From: DAHUYF01 sp035553515 | GTDB taxonomy: Bacteria; Pseudomonadota; Alphaproteobacteria; ATCC43930; CGMCC-115725 | Direction of reading: 5' to 3' | Assembly (NCBI GenBank): GCA_035553515.1 | Contig: DATNDG010000007.1 | Span: 1-18,840 of the forward strand | Length of the DNA stretch: 18,840 nt | Shown here: piece after piece, positions 1 to 6,221 of the stretch | How the letters are laid out: each line of letters begins with the position of its first letter | How positions within the stretch are numbered: the first letter of the stretch is position 1 | The notes under the pieces: generated by a model | The model's input: only the letters and a program-made list of their open reading frames with translations | The model's database searches: none | What the model was told of the DNA's origin: nothing | Program-made: the position numbers and the translations under genes

Positions 1-48
1 TGTCGCCGAAGCGGCAAGTCTGCTTCGGAGAGGTTCAGCTGACCTCCG

Positions 49-327
49 CTAGCGACCAGCGGAGTTCTCTGTCTGACCCGACGCGGACCTCGCCCCTTCT
101 TCGGGGGCGACGGAAGCACTAATCGCGGGAAGTGTTGATCCAGCGCAAGGTTCGAATTGCGCGCCGGCCTGCGAGTAGGTGGCGATGCCGCTAGGATCAT
201 CGTCGGCGACCCCCGTGATCAATCCGGGGCCGAGACGCGAGAGAGGATGCTCGTTCAGCCGGGCCCACAAAACCCGCAGGGCGTTCCTGCGCCCAGGTCG
301 GTTGGTGGCAGCCTCTGAAGCCTCCAT
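49..327 (-). pseudogene. N-terminal stub of an Nramp-family divalent metal transporter
   Basis: Reading the minus strand from an ATG at 327 (GAGG a few bases upstream), the product begins MEASEAATNR and soon reaches GPGLITG followed by DDDPSGIATYSQAGAQF. This is the hallmark first-helix region of bacterial Nramp (MntH-like) proton-coupled Mn/Fe transporters, in which the DPSG segment contributes to metal binding. The resemblance covers roughly codons ending at position 154 and stops abruptly. The next ~34 codons (EPCAGS onward) do not look like Nramp, and the frame closes at 49. Intact Nramp proteins have about 400 residues and 11 or so membrane helices, so over 85% of the gene is missing. 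I infer a truncated, non-functional remnant. The motif match is seen directly; the loss event is inference. Confidence 0.6.
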
Positions 328-611
328 GCACCTCACCAAGCCCACGTGAGAGAAGAGCATCGGGGCCGCTGGCGAGCGTGCCCGCTGGCATCGACGTGCC
401 CCAGCAGTTCGCGAAGCATGTCCCACCTCTAGCCCATGATCCCACTCAGGCGCTGGAAACCGCTGACGCCTCGTGAAAGGAGAGCCACCCACGCAGGCCT
501 CGGGCATTGACTTGAATCAACTACGGAGCCGCTCGACCTTCCAGCGGCCCGGACGCGCCCCGCGGCGCGAGCGCGCGGCGATGCTTGCACAGGATTGACA
601 TCCGAGCGGCG

Positions 612-944
612 TTACCGGCAGGCGACGCTGCTGGGATCGTTGATCTCGTAGTGGCCAGTTATTAACGTGCTGTTCCAGATGAGTTTGCCGACGACTTCGA
701 CCTTCTGCCCGGAGCGGCAGACCGGGAGCCGGCCCGTCGGCCGCTGTACAGTCACGCGTTCGCGCGCGCCGTTACAGTCGAGGCTCAATCCGAAGACGAA
801 GGACCGCGCATAGGCTTCCTCGGCCGGCACGTAATCCCCAGTGGCTCGGACCGTTTTGTGTAGCCAGGGATCACAGGCACCCCCGGCCTGCGCCGCGCCG
901 CATGTGGCGGTTAGGCAGCAGAGCACCGACAGAAGCAATCTCAT
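612..944 (-). CDS. Small exported protein with four cysteines, function unknown
   Basis: This 110-residue product starts MRLLLSVLCCLTATCGAAQA, a good Sec signal peptide with a likely cleavage after AQA near residue 20. The mature ~90 residues contain four cysteines (about C24, C57, C76 and C109), which could form two disulfides in the periplasm. The middle reads as alternating beta strands (RERVTVQRP, KVEVVGKLIW), which would suit a small beta-barrel or OB-like fold, but I recognise no family. No convincing ribosome binding site precedes the ATG at 944. It sits 38 bp downstream of the broken cytochrome c gene on the same strand. The signal peptide makes it more credible as a real gene than its surroundings suggest. 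Function not assigned. Confidence 0.55.
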   Translation of the reverse strand: MRLLLSVLCCLTATCGAAQAGGACDPWLHKTVRATGDYVPAEEAYARSFVFGLSLDCNGARERVTVQRPTGRLPVCRSGQKVEVVGKLIWNSTLITGHYEINDPSSVACR

Positions 945-982
945 GTGCTGAAGTGAACCATGAGCGGTACCGGGGCTCTAGC

Positions 983-1399
983 TCAGAGGGAACTCAGATA
1001 AGCGGTCACCTCGCTGATCTGCTGCGCGCTCAGATGCCGCGCATTCTCGTGCATAATCTCGTTCTCGCGCAAATTGGCGGCGAAGGCCTCAAGCTGTTTT
1101 TCGAGATAGCTGCGGCGCTGGCCGGCGAGCCTCGGGAAGACCTGCTTGCCCTCCGCATTGTCGTCATGGCAGGCGCCGCAGGGCGGCACGTCTTGGGAGG
1201 CGACACCCTCTTCGAAGATCTTCTTGCCGGCCGCGATCTCAGCAGGATTGCCGCCCTCGCCCTTCGCCGGCAGCTGCTCGGAGAAATATTTAGCGATCGT
1301 GTCGATCTCGCTGTCGGGGAGCTGGGCCGCCATGCCCCACATGAAGGCCTGTGCGTGCGGATCGGCCCGCGAATGATCGCGGCTTTTGGTGATGCTGTC
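983..1399 (-). pseudogene. 5'-truncated cytochrome c (c553/c4-like), signal peptide lost
   Basis: The frame contains a covalent-heme motif, CGACH, then FPRLAGQRRSYLEKQL and a C-terminal helix ending SAQQISEVTAYLSSL. This is typical of the second domain of small di-domain cytochromes c that pass electrons in the periplasm. Upstream of the first ATG (1342) the same frame continues without a start as RDHSRADPHAQAF, a segment that belongs to the end of the first domain in this family, before meeting a TAA at 1400-1402. There is therefore no signal peptide and no first heme domain. Translation from 1342 would give a 119-residue cytosolic protein that could not receive heme from the periplasmic maturation system. 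I call it a pseudogene. A 21-bp-period imperfect repeat lies just beyond the break. The family is clear; loss of function is inferred. Confidence 0.7.
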
Positions 1400-1403
1400 T
1401 TAC

Positions 1404-1443
1404 GTCTCGAGCAAGGCGCCGCAAGTCTCGAGCAAGGGCGCCG
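1404..1443. repeat. Imperfect tandem duplication at the cytochrome c break
   Basis: The segment GTCTCGAGCAAGGCGCCG (1404-1421) is repeated as GTCTCGAGCAAGGGCGCCG (1425-1443), a period of 21 bp with one inserted G. It begins two bases beyond the TAA that closes the truncated cytochrome c frame, so it may mark the rearrangement point. Confidence 0.7.
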
Positions 1444-1618
1444 TCGAAACGCGAGGAGTTACCGTTCTTCGCTACAGGCGGATTATTGTGCTGGCCGGAG
1501 CGAGGTGAACGGCGGCGGAACGGGCAAGAAATTGTGTGTCAGATTTGTGCCAGAAATTGACGCGACTTCGTGTTCTGTTCGCGTCGACTCGTGCATTGCC
1601 GGTCTGGCTGCAGGAACT

Positions 1619-1645
1619 AAAAAAACCGCTGAAAACAGCGGTTTT
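1619..1645 (-). terminator. Rho-independent terminator of the tRNA-Gly gene
   Basis: On the minus strand a 10-bp perfect stem (arms at 1636-1645 and 1622-1631, core CCGCTG/CAGCGG) with a TTTT loop is followed by a run of T (complement of the A run at 1619-1625). It begins 14 bp past the 3' end of the tRNA and is correctly oriented to end that transcript. Confidence 0.85.
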
Positions 1646-1659
1646 CTGCGGCTTTCGAT

Positions 1660-1734
1660 TGGAGCGGGCGAAGGGATTCGAACCCTCGACCCCAACCTTG
1701 GCAAGGTTGTGCTCTACCCCTGAGCTACGCCCGC
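1660..1734 (-). tRNA. tRNA-Gly (anticodon GCC)
   Basis: The minus strand from 1734 reads GCGGGCGTAGCTCAGGGGTA and folds as a cloverleaf. The acceptor stem is GCGGGCG/CGCCCGC, with a D arm around GCTC...GAGC, an anticodon arm with loop CTTGCCAAG giving anticodon GCC, and a T arm containing GGTTCGAATCC. The discriminator is T and the CCA end is encoded (complement of 1660-1662). It decodes GGC and GGU, and GGC is heavily used in this genome. Length is 75 nt with CCA. A sigma70-type promoter (1754-1781) and a terminator (1619-1645) flank it as a single-gene unit. Its 3' end points towards the scarred region 1-1650, which fits tRNA 3' ends serving as integration targets, although I see no second copy of the 3' end in the window. 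Confidence 0.97.
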
Positions 1735-1753
1735 GCCCCAAGACGAGGCGCGC

Positions 1754-1781
1754 ATCATACAAAGGCGCCGCCCTATTGCAA
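1754..1781 (-). promoter_or_regulatory. Sigma70-type promoter of tRNA-Gly
   Basis: On the minus strand, TTGCAA (1776-1781) and TATGAT (1754-1759) are separated by 16 bp, close to TTGACA/TATAAT. The predicted start near 1747 lies about a dozen bases before the mature tRNA 5' end at 1734. Confidence 0.7.
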
Positions 1782-1808
1782 GCCCGCCCGCCCCGGGAGA
1801 GAGGCCGG

Positions 1809-2180
1809 ATGAGGTTTGAATTCCCCGGCCGCGCGCGCCAGATTCGGCCCATGCCGCGCCGCCGCACCTCCCTCGCCTCCCTCGCCCTGCTGCTCGCCCT
1901 CGGCCTCGCCGGCTGCGGCAGCCAGCTGCGCCCACAAAGCCTGCTCGACCGCTGCGGCGAGTATATGCAGCGCGCATTTCCCGGTGGCGACATCCAGGTG
2001 ACGAAGAGGGAGCTGGTGCCGGCGCAGACGCAGAGCATCGCGACCTCGGTGGTCGCGGCCGAGGGCGAGCGGCGCAATGTCGCGCCGGGCGGCCCGCCGC
2101 TGCGCGATGTTGCCGTCGAATGCCGCTTCAATAACGGCATCCTCACCGATTTCCGCTGGACCAAGGGGCCGCTGCGCTGA
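1809..2180 (+). CDS. Putative small lipoprotein, function unknown
   Basis: The product contains a bacterial lipoprotein signal: a basic stretch MPRRR, a hydrophobic run SLASLALLLALG, and the lipobox LAGC, whose cysteine would be lipidated after signal peptidase II cleavage. The mature part (about 88 residues) is polar, with CGEYMQRAFPGGDIQV near its start and VAVECRFNNGILTDFRW near its end; I recognise no named family. The ATG at 1809 is chosen because GGGAGAGAGG lies just upstream and gives 123 residues. The ATG at 1851 gives a more usual short n-region (109 residues, lipobox Cys at 22) but lacks a visible ribosome binding site. It ends one base before the ATG of the next gene, so it is the first gene of a co-directional run reaching to 4970. 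Confidence 0.7.
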   Translation: MRFEFPGRARQIRPMPRRRTSLASLALLLALGLAGCGSQLRPQSLLDRCGEYMQRAFPGGDIQVTKRELVPAQTQSIATSVVAAEGERRNVAPGGPPLRDVAVECRFNNGILTDFRWTKGPLR

Positions 2181-2181
2181 C

Positions 2182-2694
2182 ATGCCGGCGAGCGAGGCGG
2201 AACTCTTCCAGCGCTTCGACGCGCTCGGCATCCGCCACACCACTTATCGCCACCCGCCGCTCCATACCGTCGCCGAATCGGTGATGCTGCGCGGCGCGCT
2301 GCCCGGGGCTCATTGCAAAAGCCTGTTCTTGAAGGACCGCCAGGGCGGGCTCTGGCTCGTCGTCGTGCTCGAGGAGCGGCGGCTCGACCTGAAGGCGCTC
2401 TCGGAGCTGCTAGGGGCGCCGCGCTTCTCCTTCGGCAGCCCTGAGCTGCTGGTCGAGGCCCTGGGGGTCACGCCGGGCAGCGTCACGCCCTTTGCCCTGA
2501 TCAACGATGCGGCGCAGCGCGTCACGGTCGTGCTCGACGCCGAGATGCTGCGCCACGATCCCGTCAACTATCATCCGCTCATCAATACCGCCACCACCGC
2601 CATCTCCGCCGCGGATCTCACCCGCTTCATCGCCGCCTGCGGACACCGGGCGATTGTGTTGGAGCTCGCCGGGATCGACCGGGCCGGGGGGTAA
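2182..2694 (+). CDS. YbaK/EbsC-family aminoacyl-tRNA deacylase (ProX/PrdX type)
   Basis: This 170-residue protein matches the free-standing prolyl-tRNA editing family: HPPLHTVAES near residue 25, KSLFLKD (conserved Lys), then GSVTPFALINDA, a VTVVLDAEML strand and the C-terminal YHPLINTATTAISAADL. In this family the enzyme acts in the cytoplasm and hydrolyses alanine mischarged onto tRNA(Pro), which prolyl-tRNA synthetases of many alphaproteobacteria cannot clear because their internal editing domain is shortened or missing. Length is typical for the single-domain form. The ATG at 2182 starts one base after the lipoprotein stop, implying coupled translation. Exact substrate (Ala, Cys or other) cannot be told from sequence alone. 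Family call is firm. Confidence 0.88.
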   Translation: MPASEAELFQRFDALGIRHTTYRHPPLHTVAESVMLRGALPGAHCKSLFLKDRQGGLWLVVVLEERRLDLKALSELLGAPRFSFGSPELLVEALGVTPGSVTPFALINDAAQRVTVVLDAEMLRHDPVNYHPLINTATTAISAADLTRFIAACGHRAIVLELAGIDRAGG

Positions 2695-2761
2695 GCCGGG
2701 TGCTTGTCAGGACCCGGCTCTGCCGCCATCTTTAGGGGGAAAATTTGGGGATTTCACGCTG

Positions 2762-3682
2762 ATGGAACCGATTCTCGGCGGCGCGGCCGCCCCGGCGGAT
2801 GCGGCCAATCTGGTCAAGAACGGCTCGACGCAGACCTTCATGGCCGATGTGATCGACGCCTCGCATGACGCGGCGGTGGTGGTCGATTTCTGGGCGCCCT
2901 GGTGCGGACCCTGCAAGCAGTTGGGGCCGATGCTGGAGAAGGCGGTGCGCGACGCGCGCGGCACCGTGCGCATGGTCAAGATCAATATCGACGAGAATCC
3001 CGAGCTGGCGCAGCAGATGCGCATCCAGTCGATCCCGGCGGTCTATGCCTTCAAGGATGGCCGCCCGGTGGACGGCTTCGTCGGCGCGCTGCCGGAAAGC
3101 CAGGTGAAACAGTTCGTCGGCCGGCTCGCCGCCAATGCCGGCGCCGGGCCGTCGCCGATCGAGGAGGCGCTGGCGCTGGCGCAGGAGGCGATCGACGCCG
3201 GCGACGAGGCGCGCGCCGCCAATATCTACGGCCAGATCCTGCAGCACGAGCCGGGCAATGTCGCAGCCACCGCCGGCCTCGTCCGCATCGCCGTCGCCCG
3301 CAAAGAGTTCGCCAAGGCGCAGCAGCTCCTGGCGCGCGTGCCGAAAGAAAGCGCCAACCACGCCGACATCGCCGCGGCACGCGCCGCCCTCGAGCTCGCC
3401 GAGGCCGGCGAGAAAGCGCAGGGGGCGGTGGGCGAGCTGCGCCGCCGGCTCGAGCGCGATGCCAACGACCACGAGGCGCGCTACGAGCTCGCCTCGGCGC
3501 TCTTTGCCGCGGGTCAGCGCGCCGAGGCGGTGGACGAGCTCCTCGATCTCGTCAGGCGCGACCGCAAATGGAACGAGGAGGCGGGGCGGCGCCAGCTCGT
3601 CAAGTTTTTCGAGGCGCTGGGCCACGCCGATCCGCTCACCGTCGCGGCGAGAAAGCGGCTCTCCTCCATTCTCTTCGCATGA
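2762..3682 (+). CDS. Thioredoxin-TPR protein (CnoX/YbbN-like co-chaperone)
   Basis: A 306-residue cytoplasmic protein. Residues ~20-125 form a thioredoxin fold with the full redox site WCGPC (W47-C51) and the cis-proline motif SIPAVYAF. Residues ~130-306 are helical repeats of TPR type (for example EEALALAQEAIDAGDEARA and ARYELASALFAAGQRAEAV). This domain order defines the CnoX/YbbN chaperedoxins, which protect substrates from oxidative aggregation and hand them to GroEL/DnaK. E. coli YbbN lacks the first active-site Cys, whereas this protein keeps both, so disulfide reductase activity is plausible. The ATG at 2762 was chosen because homology starts shortly after and TGGGGAT lies about 10 bp upstream. 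The stop overlaps the next gene's start as ATGA. A 67-bp gap from the previous gene could hold a weak promoter (TTGTCA at 2704). Confidence 0.88.
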   Translation: MEPILGGAAAPADAANLVKNGSTQTFMADVIDASHDAAVVVDFWAPWCGPCKQLGPMLEKAVRDARGTVRMVKINIDENPELAQQMRIQSIPAVYAFKDGRPVDGFVGALPESQVKQFVGRLAANAGAGPSPIEEALALAQEAIDAGDEARAANIYGQILQHEPGNVAATAGLVRIAVARKEFAKAQQLLARVPKESANHADIAAARAALELAEAGEKAQGAVGELRRRLERDANDHEARYELASALFAAGQRAEAVDELLDLVRRDRKWNEEAGRRQLVKFFEALGHADPLTVAARKRLSSILFA

Positions 3683-4338
3683 GCTCGCCCTTTGCGCCGG
3701 GCTTCGAGGCACTACCGGCGGACCTGCCGATCTTCCCGCTGACCGGCGTGCTGCTGCTGCCGCGGGGACGCCTGCCGCTTAATATCTTCGAGCAGCGCTA
3801 TCTCGCCATGACCGCAGACGCGCTCAAGGCCGAGCGGATGATCGGCATGGTGCAGCCGCAGGAGGGTGCGGGCGATGCCGGCGAGCCGCCGGTCTATCGC
3901 ATCGGCTGCGCCGGGCGCATGACTTCGTTCAGCGAGACCGATGACGGCCGCTATCTCATCACGCTCACCGGAATTGTCCGCTTCGACATCGCCCGCGAGC
4001 TGCCCTTCGACCGGCTCTACCGTCACGTCGTCCCCGACTGGCAGCCCTATCGCGCCGATCTCGAGAGCGATCGGAGCCCGATCGACCGCGCAAGGCTGCT
4101 CGGCGCGCTGAAGCCCTTTCTCGAGCGCAGCGAGCTTGCCGCCGACTGGTCGCTGGTGGAGGCCGCCGGCGACGAGCGACTCGTCACCACCATCGCCATG
4201 CTGGCGCCGTTCCAGCCGGCGGAGAAGCAGGCGCTGCTCGAGGCGCGCGATCTCGCCGAGCGGGCGCGGCTCCTCACCACGCTCATCGAGATGGCGGTGC
4301 ATGGCGCCGGCGAGAGCGCCGATGCCGCGCGCCACTGA
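3679..4338 (+). CDS. LON peptidase N-terminal (substrate-binding) domain protein
   Basis: 219 residues beginning with LPIFPLTGVLLLPRGRLPLN and IFEQRYLAM, the signature opening of the Lon N-terminal domain (PF02190), followed by GCAGRMTSFSETDDGRYLITL and GIVRFDI. The protein has no AAA+ ATPase or Ser-Lys protease domain, so it is the stand-alone LON-domain form widespread in alphaproteobacteria. It is thought to bind unfolded or specific proteins, but its biochemical role is not established. The start ATG (3679) overlaps the stop of the thioredoxin gene by four bases (ATGA), which suggests translational coupling and a shared role in protein quality control (inference). The C-terminal half is helical (LVTTIAMLAPFQPAEKQALLEA). 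Confidence 0.88.
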   Translation: MSSPFAPGFEALPADLPIFPLTGVLLLPRGRLPLNIFEQRYLAMTADALKAERMIGMVQPQEGAGDAGEPPVYRIGCAGRMTSFSETDDGRYLITLTGIVRFDIARELPFDRLYRHVVPDWQPYRADLESDRSPIDRARLLGALKPFLERSELAADWSLVEAAGDERLVTTIAMLAPFQPAEKQALLEARDLAERARLLTTLIEMAVHGAGESADAARH

Positions 4339-4353
4339 AGGAAGGAGGAGGCG

Positions 4354-4593
4354 ATGACCGATCACGCCCCCGAGATCGATCCGCGGCTGCTCGAGATCCT
4401 GGTCTGTCCGCTGACCAAGGGGCCGCTCAACTACGACCGCGCGGCGCAGGAGCTGATCAGCCTCGAAGCCGGGCTCGCTTATCCGATCCGCGACGGCATC
4501 CCGATCATGCTGGTCGATGAGGCACGCCCGCTCGGCGAGGAGGAGAAGGCGCGGCTCATGGGCGGTAAGCCGGCGGCGCAGCCGCAGCCGTGA
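4354..4593 (+). CDS. Trm112/YcaR-like small protein (UPF0434)
   Basis: A 79-residue protein with the family pattern PRLLEILVCPLTKGPL, then ELISLEAGLAYPIRDGIPIMLVDEAR. Bacterial Trm112-like proteins (YcaR in E. coli) are small zinc-ribbon-like factors related to the activator of tRNA and protein methyltransferases in eukaryotes and archaea; the bacterial role is poorly defined. Only one of the usual zinc-ligand cysteines is visible (CPLTKG in place of CPxC), so metal binding may be lost, as seems common in this class. A strong ribosome binding site (GGAAGGAGGAGG) precedes the ATG. The stop overlaps the GTG start of the next gene. Confidence 0.88.
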   Translation: MTDHAPEIDPRLLEILVCPLTKGPLNYDRAAQELISLEAGLAYPIRDGIPIMLVDEARPLGEEEKARLMGGKPAAQPQP

Positions 4594-4970
4594 GCGAGAA
4601 CGGCACGCGTCACTGGCCGGTCGAGATCCGGCTGAAGCGCACGGAGAAGCTGCTCGAGATCGCCTTCGAGGATGGCGCGCGCTACCGCCTGCCGGCAGAG
4701 TATCTGCGCGTCGAAAGCCCCTCGGCCGAGGTGCAGGGCCACGGCCCCGGCCAGAAGACGCTCGTTCATGGCCGCGCGCATGTCGGCATCACCGCCGTCG
4801 AGCCGGTGGGCAATTACGCGGTGCGCCTCGTCTTCGACGATCTGCACGACACCGGCATCTATTCCTGGACCTATCTGCGCGAGCTCGGCGAGGAGCAGGA
4901 CACGCGCTGGCAGCGCTATCTCGCGGCCCTCGCCGCCGAAGGCCTGTCGCGCGAGCCGAAGCGGGGATGA
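4590..4970 (+). CDS. DUF971 (GBBH-like N-terminal domain) protein
   Basis: 126 residues starting at a GTG that overlaps the previous stop (GTGA, 4590-4593). The pattern WPVEIRLKRTEKLLEIAFED, YRLPAEYLRVESPSAEV, then AVRLVFDDLHDTGIYSWTYL matches DUF971, the domain found at the N terminus of gamma-butyrobetaine hydroxylase and as a free-standing bacterial protein. The function of the stand-alone form is unknown. In other bacteria it is sometimes encoded next to Fe-S cluster or Mrp/ApbC genes, which are not seen here. Last gene of the run from 1809; a REP-like element follows within 20 bp. Confidence 0.88.
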   Translation: MSENGTRHWPVEIRLKRTEKLLEIAFEDGARYRLPAEYLRVESPSAEVQGHGPGQKTLVHGRAHVGITAVEPVGNYAVRLVFDDLHDTGIYSWTYLRELGEEQDTRWQRYLAALAAEGLSREPKRG

Positions 4971-4986
4971 TGCTGCAGGTCGGTGT

Positions 4987-5083
4987 TGCGTCCTTCGACA
5001 GGCTCAGGATGAGGATTTTTCTTTGTGGCCCTTGACCAAGGCCATTCTCGATCTCCCTCATCCTGAGCTTGTCGAAGGACGCA
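4987..5083. repeat. REP-like inverted repeat between the DUF971 gene and the GST gene
   Basis: Two 28-base arms (4987-5014 and 5056-5083) are reverse complements with one mismatch, separated by 41 bases. The core of each arm contains CTTCGACA...CTCAGGATGAGG or its complement. This motif is a very common dispersed palindrome in alphaproteobacterial genomes. The transcript could form a long hairpin that separates the upstream operon from the GST gene. The rest of 4971-5200 shows no gene. Confidence 0.85.
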
Positions 5084-5200
5084 CCGCGGTCTTGCCGCCC
5101 TCGGTGCCGCCACATTTCCGCCGACCGCCTCATGAAATCGCCATTGGCGCGGCGTCGCGGGGGGTGGCTAGACTACGGGCCGCATCCGGGGAGGCGCGCC

Positions 5201-5812
5201 ATGAAGCTTTACACTTCGATCGGTCCCAATCCCAAGACGGTCCGCATGTTCATGGCGGAGCGCGGCATCGAGTTGTCCAAGATCGAGGTCGACCTGATGG
5301 GCGGCGAGAACCGGCGCGAGCCCTATCTGTCGCGGAATCCGAGCGGACAGCTTCCCTGTCTCGAGCTCGATGACGGACGCTACCTCGCCGAGATCACCGC
5401 CATCTGCGAATATCTCGACGAGAAATCCCCGGGCGGCTCGCTGATCGGCAAGACGCCGGAGGAGCGCGCCGAGACGCGCATGTGGGTGCGCCGCATCGAT
5501 CTCAACATCATAGAGCCGCTCGTTGCAGGCTTCCGCTATTCGGACGGGCTCAAGCTCTTCCAGAACCGCATCCACGTCATCCCGCAGGCCGCCGCCGATC
5601 TGAAGCAGATCGCGCAGGAGAAGCTCAAATGGCTCGACGGGCTGATGAAGGGCAAGAGCTATATCTGCGGCAAGCGGCTGACGCTTGCCGATCTGATGCT
5701 CTTCGCCTTCCTCGAATTCGGCGCGCGCGTCGGCCAGCCGCTTGATCCTGCGCTCGCCAATATCGCCGCCTGGTATGAGAGGATGAAGGCGCGGCCCAGC
5801 GCGAAAGCCTGA
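5201..5812 (+). CDS. Glutathione S-transferase family protein
   Basis: A 203-residue cytosolic protein. Residues 1-80 are the thioredoxin-like N domain (MKLYTSIGPNPKTVRMFMAE), with the cis-proline loop GQLPCLEL and the glutathione gamma-glutamyl-binding stretch AEITAICEYLDE (the usual E-S pair appears as E-I-T). Residues ~90-203 are the all-helical C domain, with the folding motif seen as GKRLTLADLMLFAFLEF. A serine-type or similar catalytic residue lies near the N terminus (TSIGPN). The substrate is unknown. GGGGAGG seven bases upstream supports the ATG at 5201. It is separated from the upstream operon by a REP-like palindrome and is convergent with the NepR-like gene, with only 15 bp between the stops. 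Confidence 0.9.
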   Translation: MKLYTSIGPNPKTVRMFMAERGIELSKIEVDLMGGENRREPYLSRNPSGQLPCLELDDGRYLAEITAICEYLDEKSPGGSLIGKTPEERAETRMWVRRIDLNIIEPLVAGFRYSDGLKLFQNRIHVIPQAAADLKQIAQEKLKWLDGLMKGKSYICGKRLTLADLMLFAFLEFGARVGQPLDPALANIAAWYERMKARPSAKA

Positions 5813-5827
5813 GCCGCACCGCCGCCG

Positions 5828-6055
5828 TCAGGACGCCGCGAGGCGCCGCTGTGCGGTCACTGCCGGCACTGTCTCCGGCTCGACCGCCGGCTCGCAGCAC
5901 TCGCGCACCACTTGAAGCAGCCGCTCCGGCACCGGCTCGTCCGCCACCGCGCCGTAAAGCGCCTGAAACAGCGGCGCGCCATCGCTTGCGCCGCTCAGCA
6001 ACCGCTCGATCTCGACCGCCACAGTAAGGTTCGTCAGTTCCTTATCTCCAGCCAT
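5828..6055 (-). CDS. NepR-like anti-sigma factor candidate (general stress response)
   Basis: A 75-residue protein whose centre, LYGAVADEPVPERLL, resembles the conserved NepR core (pattern L-x-x-[ML]-Y-[DE]-x-V-x-x-E-P-V-P-[DE]-[RK]-[FL]-x-x-L-L). NepR binds the ECF sigma factor EcfG in the cytoplasm and is released by phosphorylated PhyR in the alphaproteobacterial general stress response. The two flanking regions are variable, as in the family; a CC pair follows the core. ATG 6055 is chosen because GGAG sits 8 bp upstream; the GTG at 6064 has no room for one. An EcfG-type promoter (GGAAC-N16-CGTT) lies 61 bp upstream. No phyR or ecfG is next to it, so it would be an orphan paralogue. The short core also partly resembles other anti-sigma tails, so confidence is moderate. 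Confidence 0.55.
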   Translation of the reverse strand: MAGDKELTNLTVAVEIERLLSGASDGAPLFQALYGAVADEPVPERLLQVVRECCEPAVEPETVPAVTAQRRLAAS

Positions 6056-6109
6056 TGCTGCCACTCCGCATTCCGGGGGGCCATGCCCTGCGCCCTTGGC
6101 CCTTCTGCG

Positions 6110-6134
6110 GTTACAAACGGTTACACGAAGTTAC
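6110..6134. repeat. Three GTTAC (GTAAC on the minus strand) boxes at 10-bp spacing
   Basis: GTTAC occurs at 6110-6114, 6120-6124 and 6130-6134, exactly one helical turn apart. On the minus strand two boxes fill the spacer of the GGAAC-N16-CGTT promoter and the third lies just downstream of its -10. The arrangement resembles phased direct repeats bound by OmpR-family or similar regulators. Confidence 0.6.
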
Positions 6135-6140
6135 GGTTCC
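6116..6140 (-). promoter_or_regulatory. EcfG-type (general stress response) promoter
   Basis: The minus strand reads GGAAC (6140-6136), 16 bases, then CGTT (6119-6116), an exact match to the EcfG promoter consensus GGAAC-N16/17-CGTT known from alphaproteobacteria. It points at the NepR-like gene, with a predicted start near 6110, leaving a ~55-base leader. Confidence 0.65.
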
Positions 6141-6221
6141 GCAGGTTGCGCAATTTTTTTGGCAATCCGTAAATGGATTGTAACAGCGCCGATAAAAACC
6201 GGGAATTCAGGAAGTTGCGGC

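Noticed and set aside
6..64. Two short inverted repeats (CCGAAGC/GCTTCGG and CTCCGCT/AGCGGAG)
   Set aside because: 7-bp stems with 7-9-base loops and no T tract are expected by chance in GC-rich DNA; no gene end is visible to pair with them.
902..1723. 273-codon plus-strand open frame
   Set aside because: It is antisense to the cytochrome c remnant and runs through the tRNA; no domain, no ribosome binding site, composition typical of shadow frames in high-GC DNA.
1640..1740. Open frames crossing the tRNA with peptides like GEGIRTLDPNLGKVVLYP and AKGFEPSTPTLARLCSTPELR
   Set aside because: These are well-known false proteins made by translating the T arm and anticodon arm of tRNA genes; the tRNA-Gly explains the sequence.
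2704..2732. TTGTCA-N17-CATCTT as a promoter for the thioredoxin-TPR gene
   Set aside because: The -10 matches the consensus poorly; kept only as a remark because the gene is co-directional with close upstream genes.
6144..6180. Hairpin CAATCC/GGATTG next to a T run as a terminator
   Set aside because: The T run is on the wrong side for either flanking transcript: on the minus strand the hairpin after the UbiH-type gene is followed by A residues, so it is not a canonical terminator.
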